A stretch of DNA of 64,000 nt from Streptomyces sp. NBC_00377. GTDB lineage: Bacteria > Actinomycetota > Actinomycetes > Streptomycetales > Streptomycetaceae. The translations under genes and the position numbers were made by a program. Positions 1-6,945 of this stretch are shown piece after piece. The first letter of the stretch is position 1; each line of letters begins with the position of its first letter. Location: the NCBI RefSeq assembly GCF_036075115.1, contig NZ_CP107958.1, forward strand, positions 744,001 through 808,000, written 5' to 3'. Below the pieces are notes generated by a model that saw nothing but the letters and a program-made list of their open reading frames with translations, searched no databases and had not been told where the DNA came from.

Positions 1-736
1 CCAGATCCGCGTGGCCGGTGTTCTGGATGGGGTGGTCGGTGCCCCGGTGGGTCAGGATCGGGTTGGCCGGGCACGGCTCGAACGGACCGTCGGGCGTGCG
101 GCCGCGGGCGATCGAGACGCCGTGGCAGCGCTCGGTGCCGCCCTCGGCGATGAGCAGGTACCAGTAGTCGCCGATCCGGTAGAGGTGGGGGGCTTCCGGG
201 GCCTTGGCCCCGGCGGCGCCGGACCAGAGCCGGCGTGACGGACCGAACGTCTCCCCGGTGCGGGGATCGATGCGGATCTGGCCGACTCCGGCGGTGGTGC
301 ACCAGCAGGTGCCGTCCTCGTCCCAGGCGAGGTCCGGGTCGATGCCCTGCACTCCGGGCAGGCGGACGGGATCGGACCAGGGACCGGCCGGGTCGGTGGC
401 CGTGAACAGCAGGTTGCCGTCCCCGCTCACGTTGGTGACGATCAGCCAGAAGCGGCCGTCGTGGTGGCGCAGTGTGGGCGCGTAGATGCCGCCCGAGGAC
501 GGCGAGTCCAGCGGCAGGCGCAACTGGCCCGGCCGGTCGAGCGCGTTCCCGATCTGGGTCCAGTGGACCAGGTCCCGGCTGTGGAAGATCGGCACCCCGG
601 GGAAGTACTCGAAGCTGGAGCAGGCGAGGTAGTAGTCCTCGCCCACCCGGCAGACGGACGGGTCGGGATGGAAGCCGGGGATCACCGGATTGTCGACGGT
701 GCTGCCCTTCTCGGAGATGCTCGGCGTACTCGACAC
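1..736 (-). CDS. GH43 glycoside hydrolase (beta-xylosidase/arabinofuranosidase type), 3' part outside window
   Basis: Reading the minus strand from a GTG at 736 gives an open frame to the window edge (245 codons). The start MSSTPSISEKGSTVDNPVIP leads into GFHPDPSVCRVGEDYYLACS, the N-terminal blade of GH43 enzymes. The Asp in HPDPS (residue 25) is the expected general base, the Asp in GIDPDLAWDEDG the pKa-tuning residue, and the Glu in KAPEAPHLY the general acid. No signal peptide is visible, so it probably acts inside the cell on imported xylo- or arabino-oligosaccharides (inference). An AAAGGA ribosome site precedes the GTG. A CGAAA-N-TTTCG operator lies about 110 bases upstream and a LacI repressor is the next gene upstream, which suggests local repression. 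The exact substrate among GH43 members cannot be read from this fragment. Confidence 0.9.
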   Translation of the reverse strand, partial: MSSTPSISEKGSTVDNPVIPGFHPDPSVCRVGEDYYLACSSFEYFPGVPIFHSRDLVHWTQIGNALDRPGQLRLPLDSPSSGGIYAPTLRHHDGRFWLIVTNVSGDGNLLFTATDPAGPWSDPVRLPGVQGIDPDLAWDEDGTCWCTTAGVGQIRIDPRTGETFGPSRRLWSGAAGAKAPEAPHLYRIGDYWYLLIAEGGTERCHGVSIARGRTPDGPFEPCPANPILTHRGTDHPIQNTGHADL

Positions 737-844
737 CCTGATCGGGTCCTTTCACTGGGGTGCGCGCGGGGAGCGATTCCGGCGGAGCCGGGACGGCGTT
801 CATGGTCCGCGGGGTCGCGGAGGCCTACCGGTCTCCGGTCGGAG

Positions 845-855
845 CGAAAGTTTCG
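845..855. promoter_or_regulatory. CGAAA-N-TTTCG operator upstream of GH43
   Basis: The sequence CGAAAGTTTCG is a palindrome with a one-base centre. CGAAA-N-TTTCG elements are known upstream of streptomycete xylanase genes and are bound by LacI-type repressors. It lies in the gap between the GH43 gene and the LacI gene, so binding by that LacI protein is the natural inference. Confidence 0.6.
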
Positions 856-1034
856 CGATATCGGACAGATACTTTCCTGGGAGGCTAGCGAGGGGCGCGA
901 CCATGGTCAACGGTCGTGTCGCCCTTTCCTCCGCGGAACGCCCGGACACAACGAGACGCCCGCTGCCGGGCGCTGTCGGCAGCAGGCGTCGTCGCCGCTG
1001 AGGGGTGAAGCAGTCCCTGGGCAGTCGCTGGGGA

Positions 1035-2093
1035 TCAGCCCCTGGGCGGGGCCGTGCTCGATCGGACCGTGAGAGTCGTCGCGATCTCCAGCCCGACCTG
1101 GGGCGCCGCTTCACCCCGCCCGAGCGTCAGTGCCAGCTCGGTCGCGGCCGCGGCCATCTCGGTCAGGGGCTGGTGGACCGTGGTCAGCGGCGGATCGACC
1201 CAGGCCACCACCGGCAGATCGTCGAAGCCCACGACGCTCAGATCGTCCGGGATCCGCAGCCCCGCCTCGCGCGCGGCCTGGTACACGCCCAGCGCCTGGA
1301 GGTCGTTGGCGGCGAAGACGGCCGTGGGGGGCTCGGGCAGGGCGAGCAGGAGGCGGGCCGCCGTGCAGCCGTCCTCACGGGTGAGGGGCGCGTGCACGAC
1401 GAGTTCCGGTTCGACCGTCAGACCGGCGGCCTGCATGGCCGAGCGGTAGCCGTCCAGCCGGGCGAGGCAGTACAGCTGGTCCTGAGGGCCGGCGATCATG
1501 GCGATCCGGCGGTGCCCCAGCTCGGTGAGGTGACGGGTGGCGGCCCGGCCTCCGGACCAGTTGGTGGCGCCCACGAACGGGACGTCGTCGGGCAGTTCCG
1601 TGGCGGGGTCGAAGACGACGAACGGGATCCCCTTCGCCTTGAGTTGCTCACGCTCGGCCTCGGAGAGCTGGGCCACCGACAGGACGCAGTTGGGACGCCT
1701 GGCGACGGTGTCGTCCCAGGAGGGCTCGGCGGTGTCGTGCAGCCCGAACTCGGAGACCATGAGGCCGACGCGGTGGCGGCGTGCCACCCGCTCGACGCCC
1801 CGGATGATCTCGATCGCCCACATGTGCTCGAGCTCGCGGAACACGAGCTCCACGACGTTGTTCCGGTTGGCCCCCGACGGTTTGCGGTATCCGTACTCGT
1901 TGACCAGTGCCTCGACGCGGGCACGGGTGTCCGCGGAGACGCCCGACTTTCCGTTGATCACCTTGGACACGGTCGGGACCGAGACGCCCGCCGACTCGGC
2001 GATGAAGGCGATGGTCACCGGGCGGGACGTGTCGCCCCGGCCGTCGTCCCCGCCCGCCGGATCCACCGGCCCGTCCGCTGCGTTGTCCGCCAA
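1035..2093 (-). CDS. LacI-family transcriptional repressor
   Basis: The N-terminal helix-turn-helix reads VTIAFIAESAGVSVPTVSKV, followed by the hinge segment and a periplasmic-binding-protein-like sensor domain ending in the conserved VGFDDLPVVAWVDPPLTTVHQP region, normal for the family. I chose the TTG at 2093 (product 352 residues), which has a GGGAAGG ribosome site and puts the HTH about 24 residues in. An in-frame ATG at 2228 would add 45 residues of low-complexity Arg/Pro sequence and is less likely. It lies just upstream of GH43 in the same direction, and CGAAAGTTTCG/C sites occur before both genes, so autoregulation plus control of the GH43 gene is likely. Its inducer is probably a xylo- or arabino-oligosaccharide (inference). 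Confidence 0.88.
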   Translation of the reverse strand: MADNAADGPVDPAGGDDGRGDTSRPVTIAFIAESAGVSVPTVSKVINGKSGVSADTRARVEALVNEYGYRKPSGANRNNVVELVFRELEHMWAIEIIRGVERVARRHRVGLMVSEFGLHDTAEPSWDDTVARRPNCVLSVAQLSEAEREQLKAKGIPFVVFDPATELPDDVPFVGATNWSGGRAATRHLTELGHRRIAMIAGPQDQLYCLARLDGYRSAMQAAGLTVEPELVVHAPLTREDGCTAARLLLALPEPPTAVFAANDLQALGVYQAAREAGLRIPDDLSVVGFDDLPVVAWVDPPLTTVHQPLTEMAAAATELALTLGRGEAAPQVGLEIATTLTVRSSTAPPRG

Positions 2094-2251
2094 GGTCGCC
2101 TTCCCGATCGTCGAACGCTCTCCCGGCGAAAGCCTGACGCGAAAGCCGGGTGAACAGCGTCGTGAGGATGTGCGCGGCCATTCTGGCATCTCCGGCCGGC
2201 GAACCTGTGGCCTTGGGCACGGAGGCATGTTAGTTTCTCCGCCGCGTACAG

Positions 2252-2262
2252 CGAAAGTTTCC
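2252..2262. promoter_or_regulatory. Second CGAAA-N-TTTC operator between LacI gene and GH5 remnant
   Basis: CGAAAGTTTCC differs by one base from the perfect palindrome at 845-855. Read on the minus strand it overlaps a possible -35 box, with TAACAT about 18 bases further as a possible -10, so a bound LacI protein could block its own transcription. It could equally have controlled the divergent GH5 gene that is now a remnant. Confidence 0.5.
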
Positions 2263-2373
2263 TTTCTCCGGTCACCCTCACGGCCGGCCCGCGCCCCGAC
2301 TCGCACGTGTCGAACGCGTCCGGCCGACCGCGCCGGATCCGCACCGCCCACCCCCTGACGGCAGGTGCACGTG

Positions 2374-2780
2374 ATGACGAGGAGACCCGCACTGTTCCCG
2401 CGACGACGACCACGGCTGTCGCGGCCGCGACAGTGCCGTCGGCCGGGACTGGCGGCCCTTCTCCTGGCGATCGTCCTGCTCCGGCTGGTGCCCGCGACGG
2501 CCCGGGCCGACGATCCGCCCGTCCCCCCGCCGAGCGCCCCGGCCGCCCGCAGCGCGGTGGCGGCCATGCAGCCCGGCTGGAACCTCGGCAACACCTACGA
2601 CGCCATCCCCGACGAGACGTCCTGGGGCAACCCGCCCGTGACCCGGGCGCTGCTGAAGAAGGTCAGGTCACAGGGGTTCAAGAGCATCCGGCTGCCCGTC
2701 ACCTGGGGCGTCCACCAGGGCGCCGCGCCCGACTACACGATCGACCCGGCCTGGACGGCGAAGGTCCGGCAGGTCGCCCT
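2374..2780 (+). pseudogene. GH5 endoglucanase, N-terminal remnant
   Basis: The frame begins MTRRPALFPRRRPRLSRPRQ and has a hydrophobic signal segment LAALLLAIVLLRLVPATARA. It then shows the GH5 N-terminal hallmarks AAMQPGWNLGNTYDA, ETSWGNPPVTRALLKKVRSQ and FKSIRLPVTW. Homology stops near AWTAKVRQV (about position 2775). After that the frame runs antisense through the end of the next gene and carries no GH5 sequence: the NEP and nucleophile Glu segments, about two thirds of the enzyme, are missing. GTG codons at 2365 and 2371 are alternative starts. It was a secreted cellulase or related beta-glucanase and cannot be active now. A direct repeat shared with the 3' end of the facing kinase gene sits at the break. 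Confidence 0.8.
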
Positions 2781-2786
2781 CCTGGA

Positions 2787-2868
2787 TCAGCGGATGGTGG
2801 TGGCGGCGGCGGACCGCCGTGTCGGCGGCCCCCGTGTCAGCAGGCCGCCGTTTCAGCGGATGGTCGTG
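2787..2868. repeat. Short direct repeat at the GH5 break
   Basis: TCAGCGGATGGTGGTG at 2787-2802 recurs as TCAGCGGATGGTCGTG at 2853-2868, where it encodes the last residues and stop of the kinase gene. The 66-base spacing is GC-rich with short inverted segments. The copy next to the truncated GH5 frame suggests that recombination involving a kinase-gene end made the deletion (inference). Confidence 0.55.
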
Positions 2869-3827
2869 CCGTCGGGCTGGTCGAACAGGCCGAGTTCGTC
2901 CTGTGTCGGGAGGCCCTCCCAGTCGCCGCGGGTGGCGACGGCGAAGGCCGCGGTGGTCACGGCCCGGTGCAGACGGGCCCGGACGTCCGCTCCGGTGAGC
3001 AGTCCGGACAGATAGCCGGCCACGAAGGCGTCGCCCGCGCCGACCAGGTCGACCGCCTCGACCTCTCGCGCCGCGCAGTCGACCGCCCCGTCCGCGGTGA
3101 AGCTGGTCGCGCCGCGTGCGCCACGCTTGACGACCACCTCGCCGACGCCTTCGGCCAGCACGCCGCGCACCGCCTCGGTCTCGTCCGCGCCGGGCTCCTC
3201 CAGCACGAGCGGCAGCTCGTCCTCGGAGGCGACGAGCAGGTCGGTGCGGGCCAGCAGCGGCCGGAGCGCTGCGCGGGCGCGGTCGGCGGTCCACAGCCGG
3301 GAGCGGTGGTTGACGTCGAGGCACACGGTGATGCCCGCTTCGCGGGCGGCGGTGGCGGCGGCTAGGACGGCCTCGGCCGCCGACGCGCCGAGCGCCGGTG
3401 TGATGCCGGTCAGATGAAGGATGCGTGATCCGGCGGACAGCGCGGGCAGTACGTCCGCCGGTGACACGGCCGACCCTGCGGAACCGGCGCGGTAGTAGCT
3501 GACGCGTGTGAGCGTGCCGAGGCGGGGTTCGGTCAGCAGCAGTCCGGTCGGCCTGCCGGTGTCGTCGGTGACCGCGTGGCCGATGTCGACGCCCTCCGCG
3601 CGCAGGGTGCGCAGGACCAGCGCGCCGATTTCGTCGGCGCCGACCCGGCCGGCCCAGCGCACCCGGTGGCCGAGCCGGGCCAGGCCGATGGCGACGTTGG
3701 ACTCGGCTCCCGCGACGGACAGGCCGAGGCTGCCGCCGAGCCGCAGCGCGCCGTGTGCCCGCAGCGCCGCCATGGTCTCGCCGAAGGTCACCACCTCGGG
3801 CGGGGCCTGGGGGGCCGGGGCCGTCAC
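2853..3827 (-). CDS. kdgK: PfkB-family 2-keto-3-deoxysugar-acid kinase
   Basis: The 324-residue protein has the PfkB/ribokinase fold. It begins VVTFGETMAALRAHGALRLG, has the NVAIGLARLGHRVRWAGRVG first signature, and ends with VDLVGAGDAFVAGYLSGLLT, the second PfkB signature with the catalytic Asp in GAGDAF. The GTG start overlaps the TGA of the aldolase gene upstream (GTGA), so the two are translationally coupled. In this operon it should phosphorylate 2-keto-3-deoxygalactonate (or -gluconate) before aldol cleavage. E. coli DgoK belongs to a different kinase family, so the assignment here rests on context plus the PfkB type of KdgK. Its last codons form the direct repeat found at the GH5 break. 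Confidence 0.85.
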   Translation of the reverse strand: MTAPAPQAPPEVVTFGETMAALRAHGALRLGGSLGLSVAGAESNVAIGLARLGHRVRWAGRVGADEIGALVLRTLRAEGVDIGHAVTDDTGRPTGLLLTEPRLGTLTRVSYYRAGSAGSAVSPADVLPALSAGSRILHLTGITPALGASAAEAVLAAATAAREAGITVCLDVNHRSRLWTADRARAALRPLLARTDLLVASEDELPLVLEEPGADETEAVRGVLAEGVGEVVVKRGARGATSFTADGAVDCAAREVEAVDLVGAGDAFVAGYLSGLLTGADVRARLHRAVTTAAFAVATRGDWEGLPTQDELGLFDQPDGTTIR

Positions 3828-4444
3828 GGTGCCTCCCCCGCGGCCACCAGGCGGAACTCGGCCGCACGGGCGCGGAGCCGGTCCAGGTCGCCGCCGTCTG
3901 CCGCGTCCCCGACGAGGGGTGAGCCGACGCCGACGGCGAGAGCGCCACGGTCCAGGTAGTCGCGAGCGGCCTGCGCGTCCACACCCCCGACGGGAACGAA
4001 CGGCACCTCGGGGAAGGGGTCGCGCAGCGCCCGCAGATAGCCGGGGCCGCCGAGAGCACCGGGGAAGAGCTTGATCGCGGCGGCGCCCCGGGCGAGGGCG
4101 GTCTCGATCTCGGTCGGCGTCAGGGCTCCCATCAGCACGGGCACACCGTAGGGCGCGAGCCCGTCGACCAGTGCCGGGGTGACGAGGTACGAGGCGCCGG
4201 CGTCCACGGCGCGGGCCGCGTCCTGCGCCGAGCGAACGGTTCCGGCGCCGAGGACCGCGTCGGGGCCGAGGTCGGCGCGGGCCCGTCTGATCACGGTGAG
4301 GGCGTCGGCGGTGGTGAGGGAGACCTCGACGGCGGCGATGCCCTCTTCGGTGAGGGTGCGTATGGTGCGCAGGGCCGCGGCGGGATCCTTGCCGCGGACG
4401 ATCGCCAGCAGGCGGTGGGTTCGGAGGGATTCCACCAGGTTCAT
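3824..4444 (-). CDS. dgoA: 2-keto-3-deoxy-6-phosphogalactonate/gluconate aldolase
   Basis: This is a 206-residue class I aldolase of the KDPG/KHG family. The Schiff-base lysine is in AAIKLFPG (Lys125), the catalytic Glu is in AAVEVSLTT (Glu40), and VLGAGTVRS and FVPVGGVDA are the phosphate-binding and barrel motifs. It should cleave the phosphorylated keto-deoxy acid to pyruvate and glyceraldehyde 3-phosphate. It follows the dehydratase gene after about 60 bases and overlaps the kinase gene by four. Because the upstream enzyme is a galactonate-type dehydratase, the KDPGal assignment (dgoA) is preferred over eda, but the sequence alone does not separate them. Confidence 0.87.
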   Translation of the reverse strand: MNLVESLRTHRLLAIVRGKDPAAALRTIRTLTEEGIAAVEVSLTTADALTVIRRARADLGPDAVLGAGTVRSAQDAARAVDAGASYLVTPALVDGLAPYGVPVLMGALTPTEIETALARGAAAIKLFPGALGGPGYLRALRDPFPEVPFVPVGGVDAQAARDYLDRGALAVGVGSPLVGDAADGGDLDRLRARAAEFRLVAAGEAP

Positions 4445-4505
4445 GGGAGCGGGCTCTCCTTGGGCGTGGCCGGGGCGTGGGGTTCTGGAGCGGGACCGGC
4501 GGTGG

Positions 4506-5651
4506 TCACCATTCGGTGAACGCCCCGTCGGGGCCGCGCCATACGGGGTTGCGCCAGCGGTGTCCGGTCTCGGCGGCGTGGCGTACCGCCTTCTCGTCGA
4601 TCTCGACGCCGAGGCCCGGACGGGAACTTGCCACGGCGTAGCCGTCCCGGAAGCGGAAGGGCTCGGGGTCCATCACGTACTCGAGCAGGTCGCAATGCTG
4701 GTTGTAGTGGATGCCCATGCTCTGTTCCTGGACGAGGAAGTTCGGCACGGAGAAGGCGATCTGGAGACTCGCGGCCAGGGCGATCGGGCCGAGGGGGCAG
4801 TGGGGGGCCAGGGCGACGTCGTAGGTCTCGGCCATGGCCGCGATGCGGCGCACCTCGGAGATGCCGCCGGCGTGCGACAGATCGGGCTGGGCGACGGCGA
4901 TGCCGCTGCTCATGACCTCGCGGAAGTCCCAGCGGGAGTACAGGCGTTCGCCGGTCGCGAGCGGGATGCCCGTCGACTCCACCAGGCTGCGCAGGTGGCC
5001 CGAGTGTTCCGGTGCGACGGGTTCCTCGACGAACAGCGGGTGCAGCGGTTCCAGCAGGGGCAGCAGGCGCCGTGACATGGCGGTGGAGGCCCGGCCGTGG
5101 AAGTCGACGGCGACGTCCCGCTCGTCGCCCAGTACCTCGCGGACGGCCGCGACGCGCTCGACGACCTCTGCGGTGCGCGCCGGGGTGTCGATGGACGCGA
5201 GTTCGGCGGAGGCGTTCATCTTCACGGCGGTGAAGCCCGCCTTCATCTGCTCCTCGGCGAGCTCCGCGACATCCCTGGGCCGGTCTCCGCCGATCCAGGC
5301 GTACATGCGGACTCGGTCGCGTACGGGGCCGCCGAGGAGGCGGTGCACCGGGACGCCGTAGGTCTTGCCCGCGATGTCCCACAGGGCCTGGTCGATGCCT
5401 GCGACGGCGCTGGAGAGGATGGGGCCGCCCCGGTAGAAGCCGCCCTTGGTGAGCACCTGCCAGTGGTCCTCGATGCGCAGCGGGTCCCGGCCGACGAGGT
5501 AGTCGGCCAGTTCGTGGACCGCGGCGCGTACGGTCTCGGCGCGGCCCTCGATCACGGGCTCGCCCCAGCCGGTGACGCCCTCGTCGGTGGCGACACGCAG
5601 GAACAGCCAGCGCGGAGCCACCAGGAACGTCTCAAGTCCGGTTATTTTCAA
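4506..5651 (-). CDS. dgoD: D-galactonate dehydratase (enolase superfamily)
   Basis: This 381-residue member of the mandelate racemase/enolase superfamily begins MKITGLETFLVAPRWLFLRV. It shows the DgoD pattern: VDFHGR (metal Asp183 and catalytic His185), FVEEP (Glu209/210), TGER (Glu235) and APHCPLGPIALA with His284, the second acid/base residue. DgoD removes water from D-galactonate to give 2-keto-3-deoxygalactonate. The start is a TTG overlapping the TGA of the GntR gene, so translation is coupled. The following aldolase and kinase complete a De Ley-Doudoroff branch, and the GH42 galactosidase on the other side would feed it with galactose. Length and motifs look intact. Confidence 0.9.
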   Translation of the reverse strand: MKITGLETFLVAPRWLFLRVATDEGVTGWGEPVIEGRAETVRAAVHELADYLVGRDPLRIEDHWQVLTKGGFYRGGPILSSAVAGIDQALWDIAGKTYGVPVHRLLGGPVRDRVRMYAWIGGDRPRDVAELAEEQMKAGFTAVKMNASAELASIDTPARTAEVVERVAAVREVLGDERDVAVDFHGRASTAMSRRLLPLLEPLHPLFVEEPVAPEHSGHLRSLVESTGIPLATGERLYSRWDFREVMSSGIAVAQPDLSHAGGISEVRRIAAMAETYDVALAPHCPLGPIALAASLQIAFSVPNFLVQEQSMGIHYNQHCDLLEYVMDPEPFRFRDGYAVASSRPGLGVEIDEKAVRHAAETGHRWRNPVWRGPDGAFTEW

Positions 5652-6394
5652 TGAGCTTCCTCGGGGAGCGGGTCGGTCGCGACGTCATCGGGGTCTTCGC
5701 CGGCCTGTACGGCCGCCAGGTCGTGGGACGCCTGCGCCAGCAGTGAGCCGACGGCGGCCACCGCCGCGTCGGGATCACCGGCCTCGACCGCCGCCAGCAG
5801 TTCCTGGTGCACGGGGATGGAGTCGGAGAAGTGCCGGGCGCCGTGCACGATCCGGTCGCGCACGCGCAGGCCGGCCTCGATGACGACCTCCATCCGGCTG
5901 AGCAGTTCGTTGTGCGCGGCGTCCAGGAGGGCGCGGTGGAAGGCCAGGTCCGCCTCGACCATCGCGTCGGCGTCGGTCCCCGCCGCCGCCATGGCGTCGA
6001 GCGCTTGCCGCATCGCGGCCAGGTCGGACGCGGTGCGACGGGCTGCGGCGAGCCGGGCTCCGGCGGGCTCCACCAGCGCGCGGACCTCGGCGAGGTCCTC
6101 CAGGAAGCCGTCGGTGGGAGCGCTGCTCCCCTGCCAGCGCAGCAGGTCGCTGTCGAGCAGGTTCCAGTCGGCGCGAGGCCGGATGGTCGTACCGCGTTTC
6201 TGCCGCGACTCGAGGAGGCCCTTGGCCGCCAGCACGCGCAGCGCCTCGCGCACGACGGTCTTGCTGACGCCGAGCTCGGTCTCGAACCTGACCGGGTCCA
6301 CCACGGAGCCGGGAGGGTAGTCGCCGCGGACGATGCGCCGGCCCAGTTCCTCCACCGCCTGGCCGTACAGCCCCCTGCCGGGTTGGGTCACCAC
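5648..6394 (-). CDS. GntR/FadR-subfamily regulator of the galactonate operon
   Basis: The 248-residue protein has an N-terminal winged helix (GQAVEELGRRIVRGDYPPGS, then LGVSKTVVREALRVLAAKGL) and an all-helical FCD ligand domain whose AFHRALLDAAHNELL region holds the expected metal-binding His residues. The start is GTG with a GGAGAAC site. It is the first intact gene of the operon with DgoD, aldolase and kinase, and is the likely DgoR-type repressor responding to galactonate or its derivative (inference from position). The AT-rich control region before GH42 is a plausible target. Confidence 0.85.
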   Translation of the reverse strand: MVTQPGRGLYGQAVEELGRRIVRGDYPPGSVVDPVRFETELGVSKTVVREALRVLAAKGLLESRQKRGTTIRPRADWNLLDSDLLRWQGSSAPTDGFLEDLAEVRALVEPAGARLAAARRTASDLAAMRQALDAMAAAGTDADAMVEADLAFHRALLDAAHNELLSRMEVVIEAGLRVRDRIVHGARHFSDSIPVHQELLAAVEAGDPDAAVAAVGSLLAQASHDLAAVQAGEDPDDVATDPLPEEAH

Positions 6395-6461
6395 GTTCTC
6401 CGTTTCCGTTCGGTTCCTGTTCGCGGTCGCCGTGCAGGGCTTGTCGCCCGGTGCGCGCCGC

Positions 6462-6829
6462 TCATGAGGATTCCTTCATGACGCTCCATCCTCCGTCGGC
6501 CACCAGGCTCGCTCCGGTCACGCAGGAGGGGTCCGCTGACGCCACGACGGCTGCGGCCCGGGCCATCTCCTCCGGCCGCCCGAACCTCCTGGGCGCGGGG
6601 GCCGCCACGCTGCGCGTCCTCGGACTCCGGGATCCCCTCCCGGGCGGCGGTGAGGATGGGGCGGGCAGCACCGTGTCGACCCGGATGTCCGGCCCGGCCC
6701 CGACGGCGGCGGCGAGCGTCCTGCCCGCCTCGTCGTCCACGTCCGTGACCATGACCGCAGCGCCGTGGCCGCAGCGATTCCGTGCGCGGCTCCGGTGATC
6801 ACCGGCACCGCCCCGCCCTCCTGTGGCAC
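6462..6829 (-). pseudogene. SDR oxidoreductase wreck at head of galactonate operon
   Basis: Three pieces of one short-chain dehydrogenase are recognisable on the minus strand. The first is a nucleotide-binding start VPVITGAAHGIAAATAL. After a small deletion and frameshift comes VMVTDVDDEAGRTLAAAVGA. After loss of about 150 residues come RRFGRPEEMARAAAVVASAD and TGASLVADGGWSVMKESS. The NNAG strand and the catalytic Ser-Tyr-Lys are gone, so it cannot be active. By position it was probably the galactose (or related sugar) dehydrogenase that fed the pathway. GTG 6829 is the inferred original start. Confidence 0.8.
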
Positions 6830-6879
6830 TCCGTCATCGTGTGCGTCTCCCGTCCGATGCCTGCTGACGACACCCACCA

Positions 6880-6945
6880 TAGCTGTTTCAATTAATTATG
6901 AATATATCTTGACTGCATGGCGATGCCGCTCCAAGACTGACCGGC
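6880..6945 (+). promoter_or_regulatory. AT-rich divergent control region and GH42 promoter
   Basis: This stretch is far richer in A+T than its surroundings. It contains TTCAATTAATTATGAA, with an AATTAATT palindromic core, at 6888-6903. TTGACT (6909-6914) and AAGACT (6933-6938), 18 bases apart, make a reasonable housekeeping promoter. The ATG of the GH42 gene lies only seven bases after the -10, and there is no ribosome site, so the transcript may be leaderless. A FadR-type regulator site here is possible. Confidence 0.5.

Noticed and set aside
2228..2230. In-frame ATG as the start of the LacI gene
   Set aside because: It would add 45 Arg/Pro-rich residues before the HTH, unlike family members; the TTG at 2093 has a ribosome site at the right distance.
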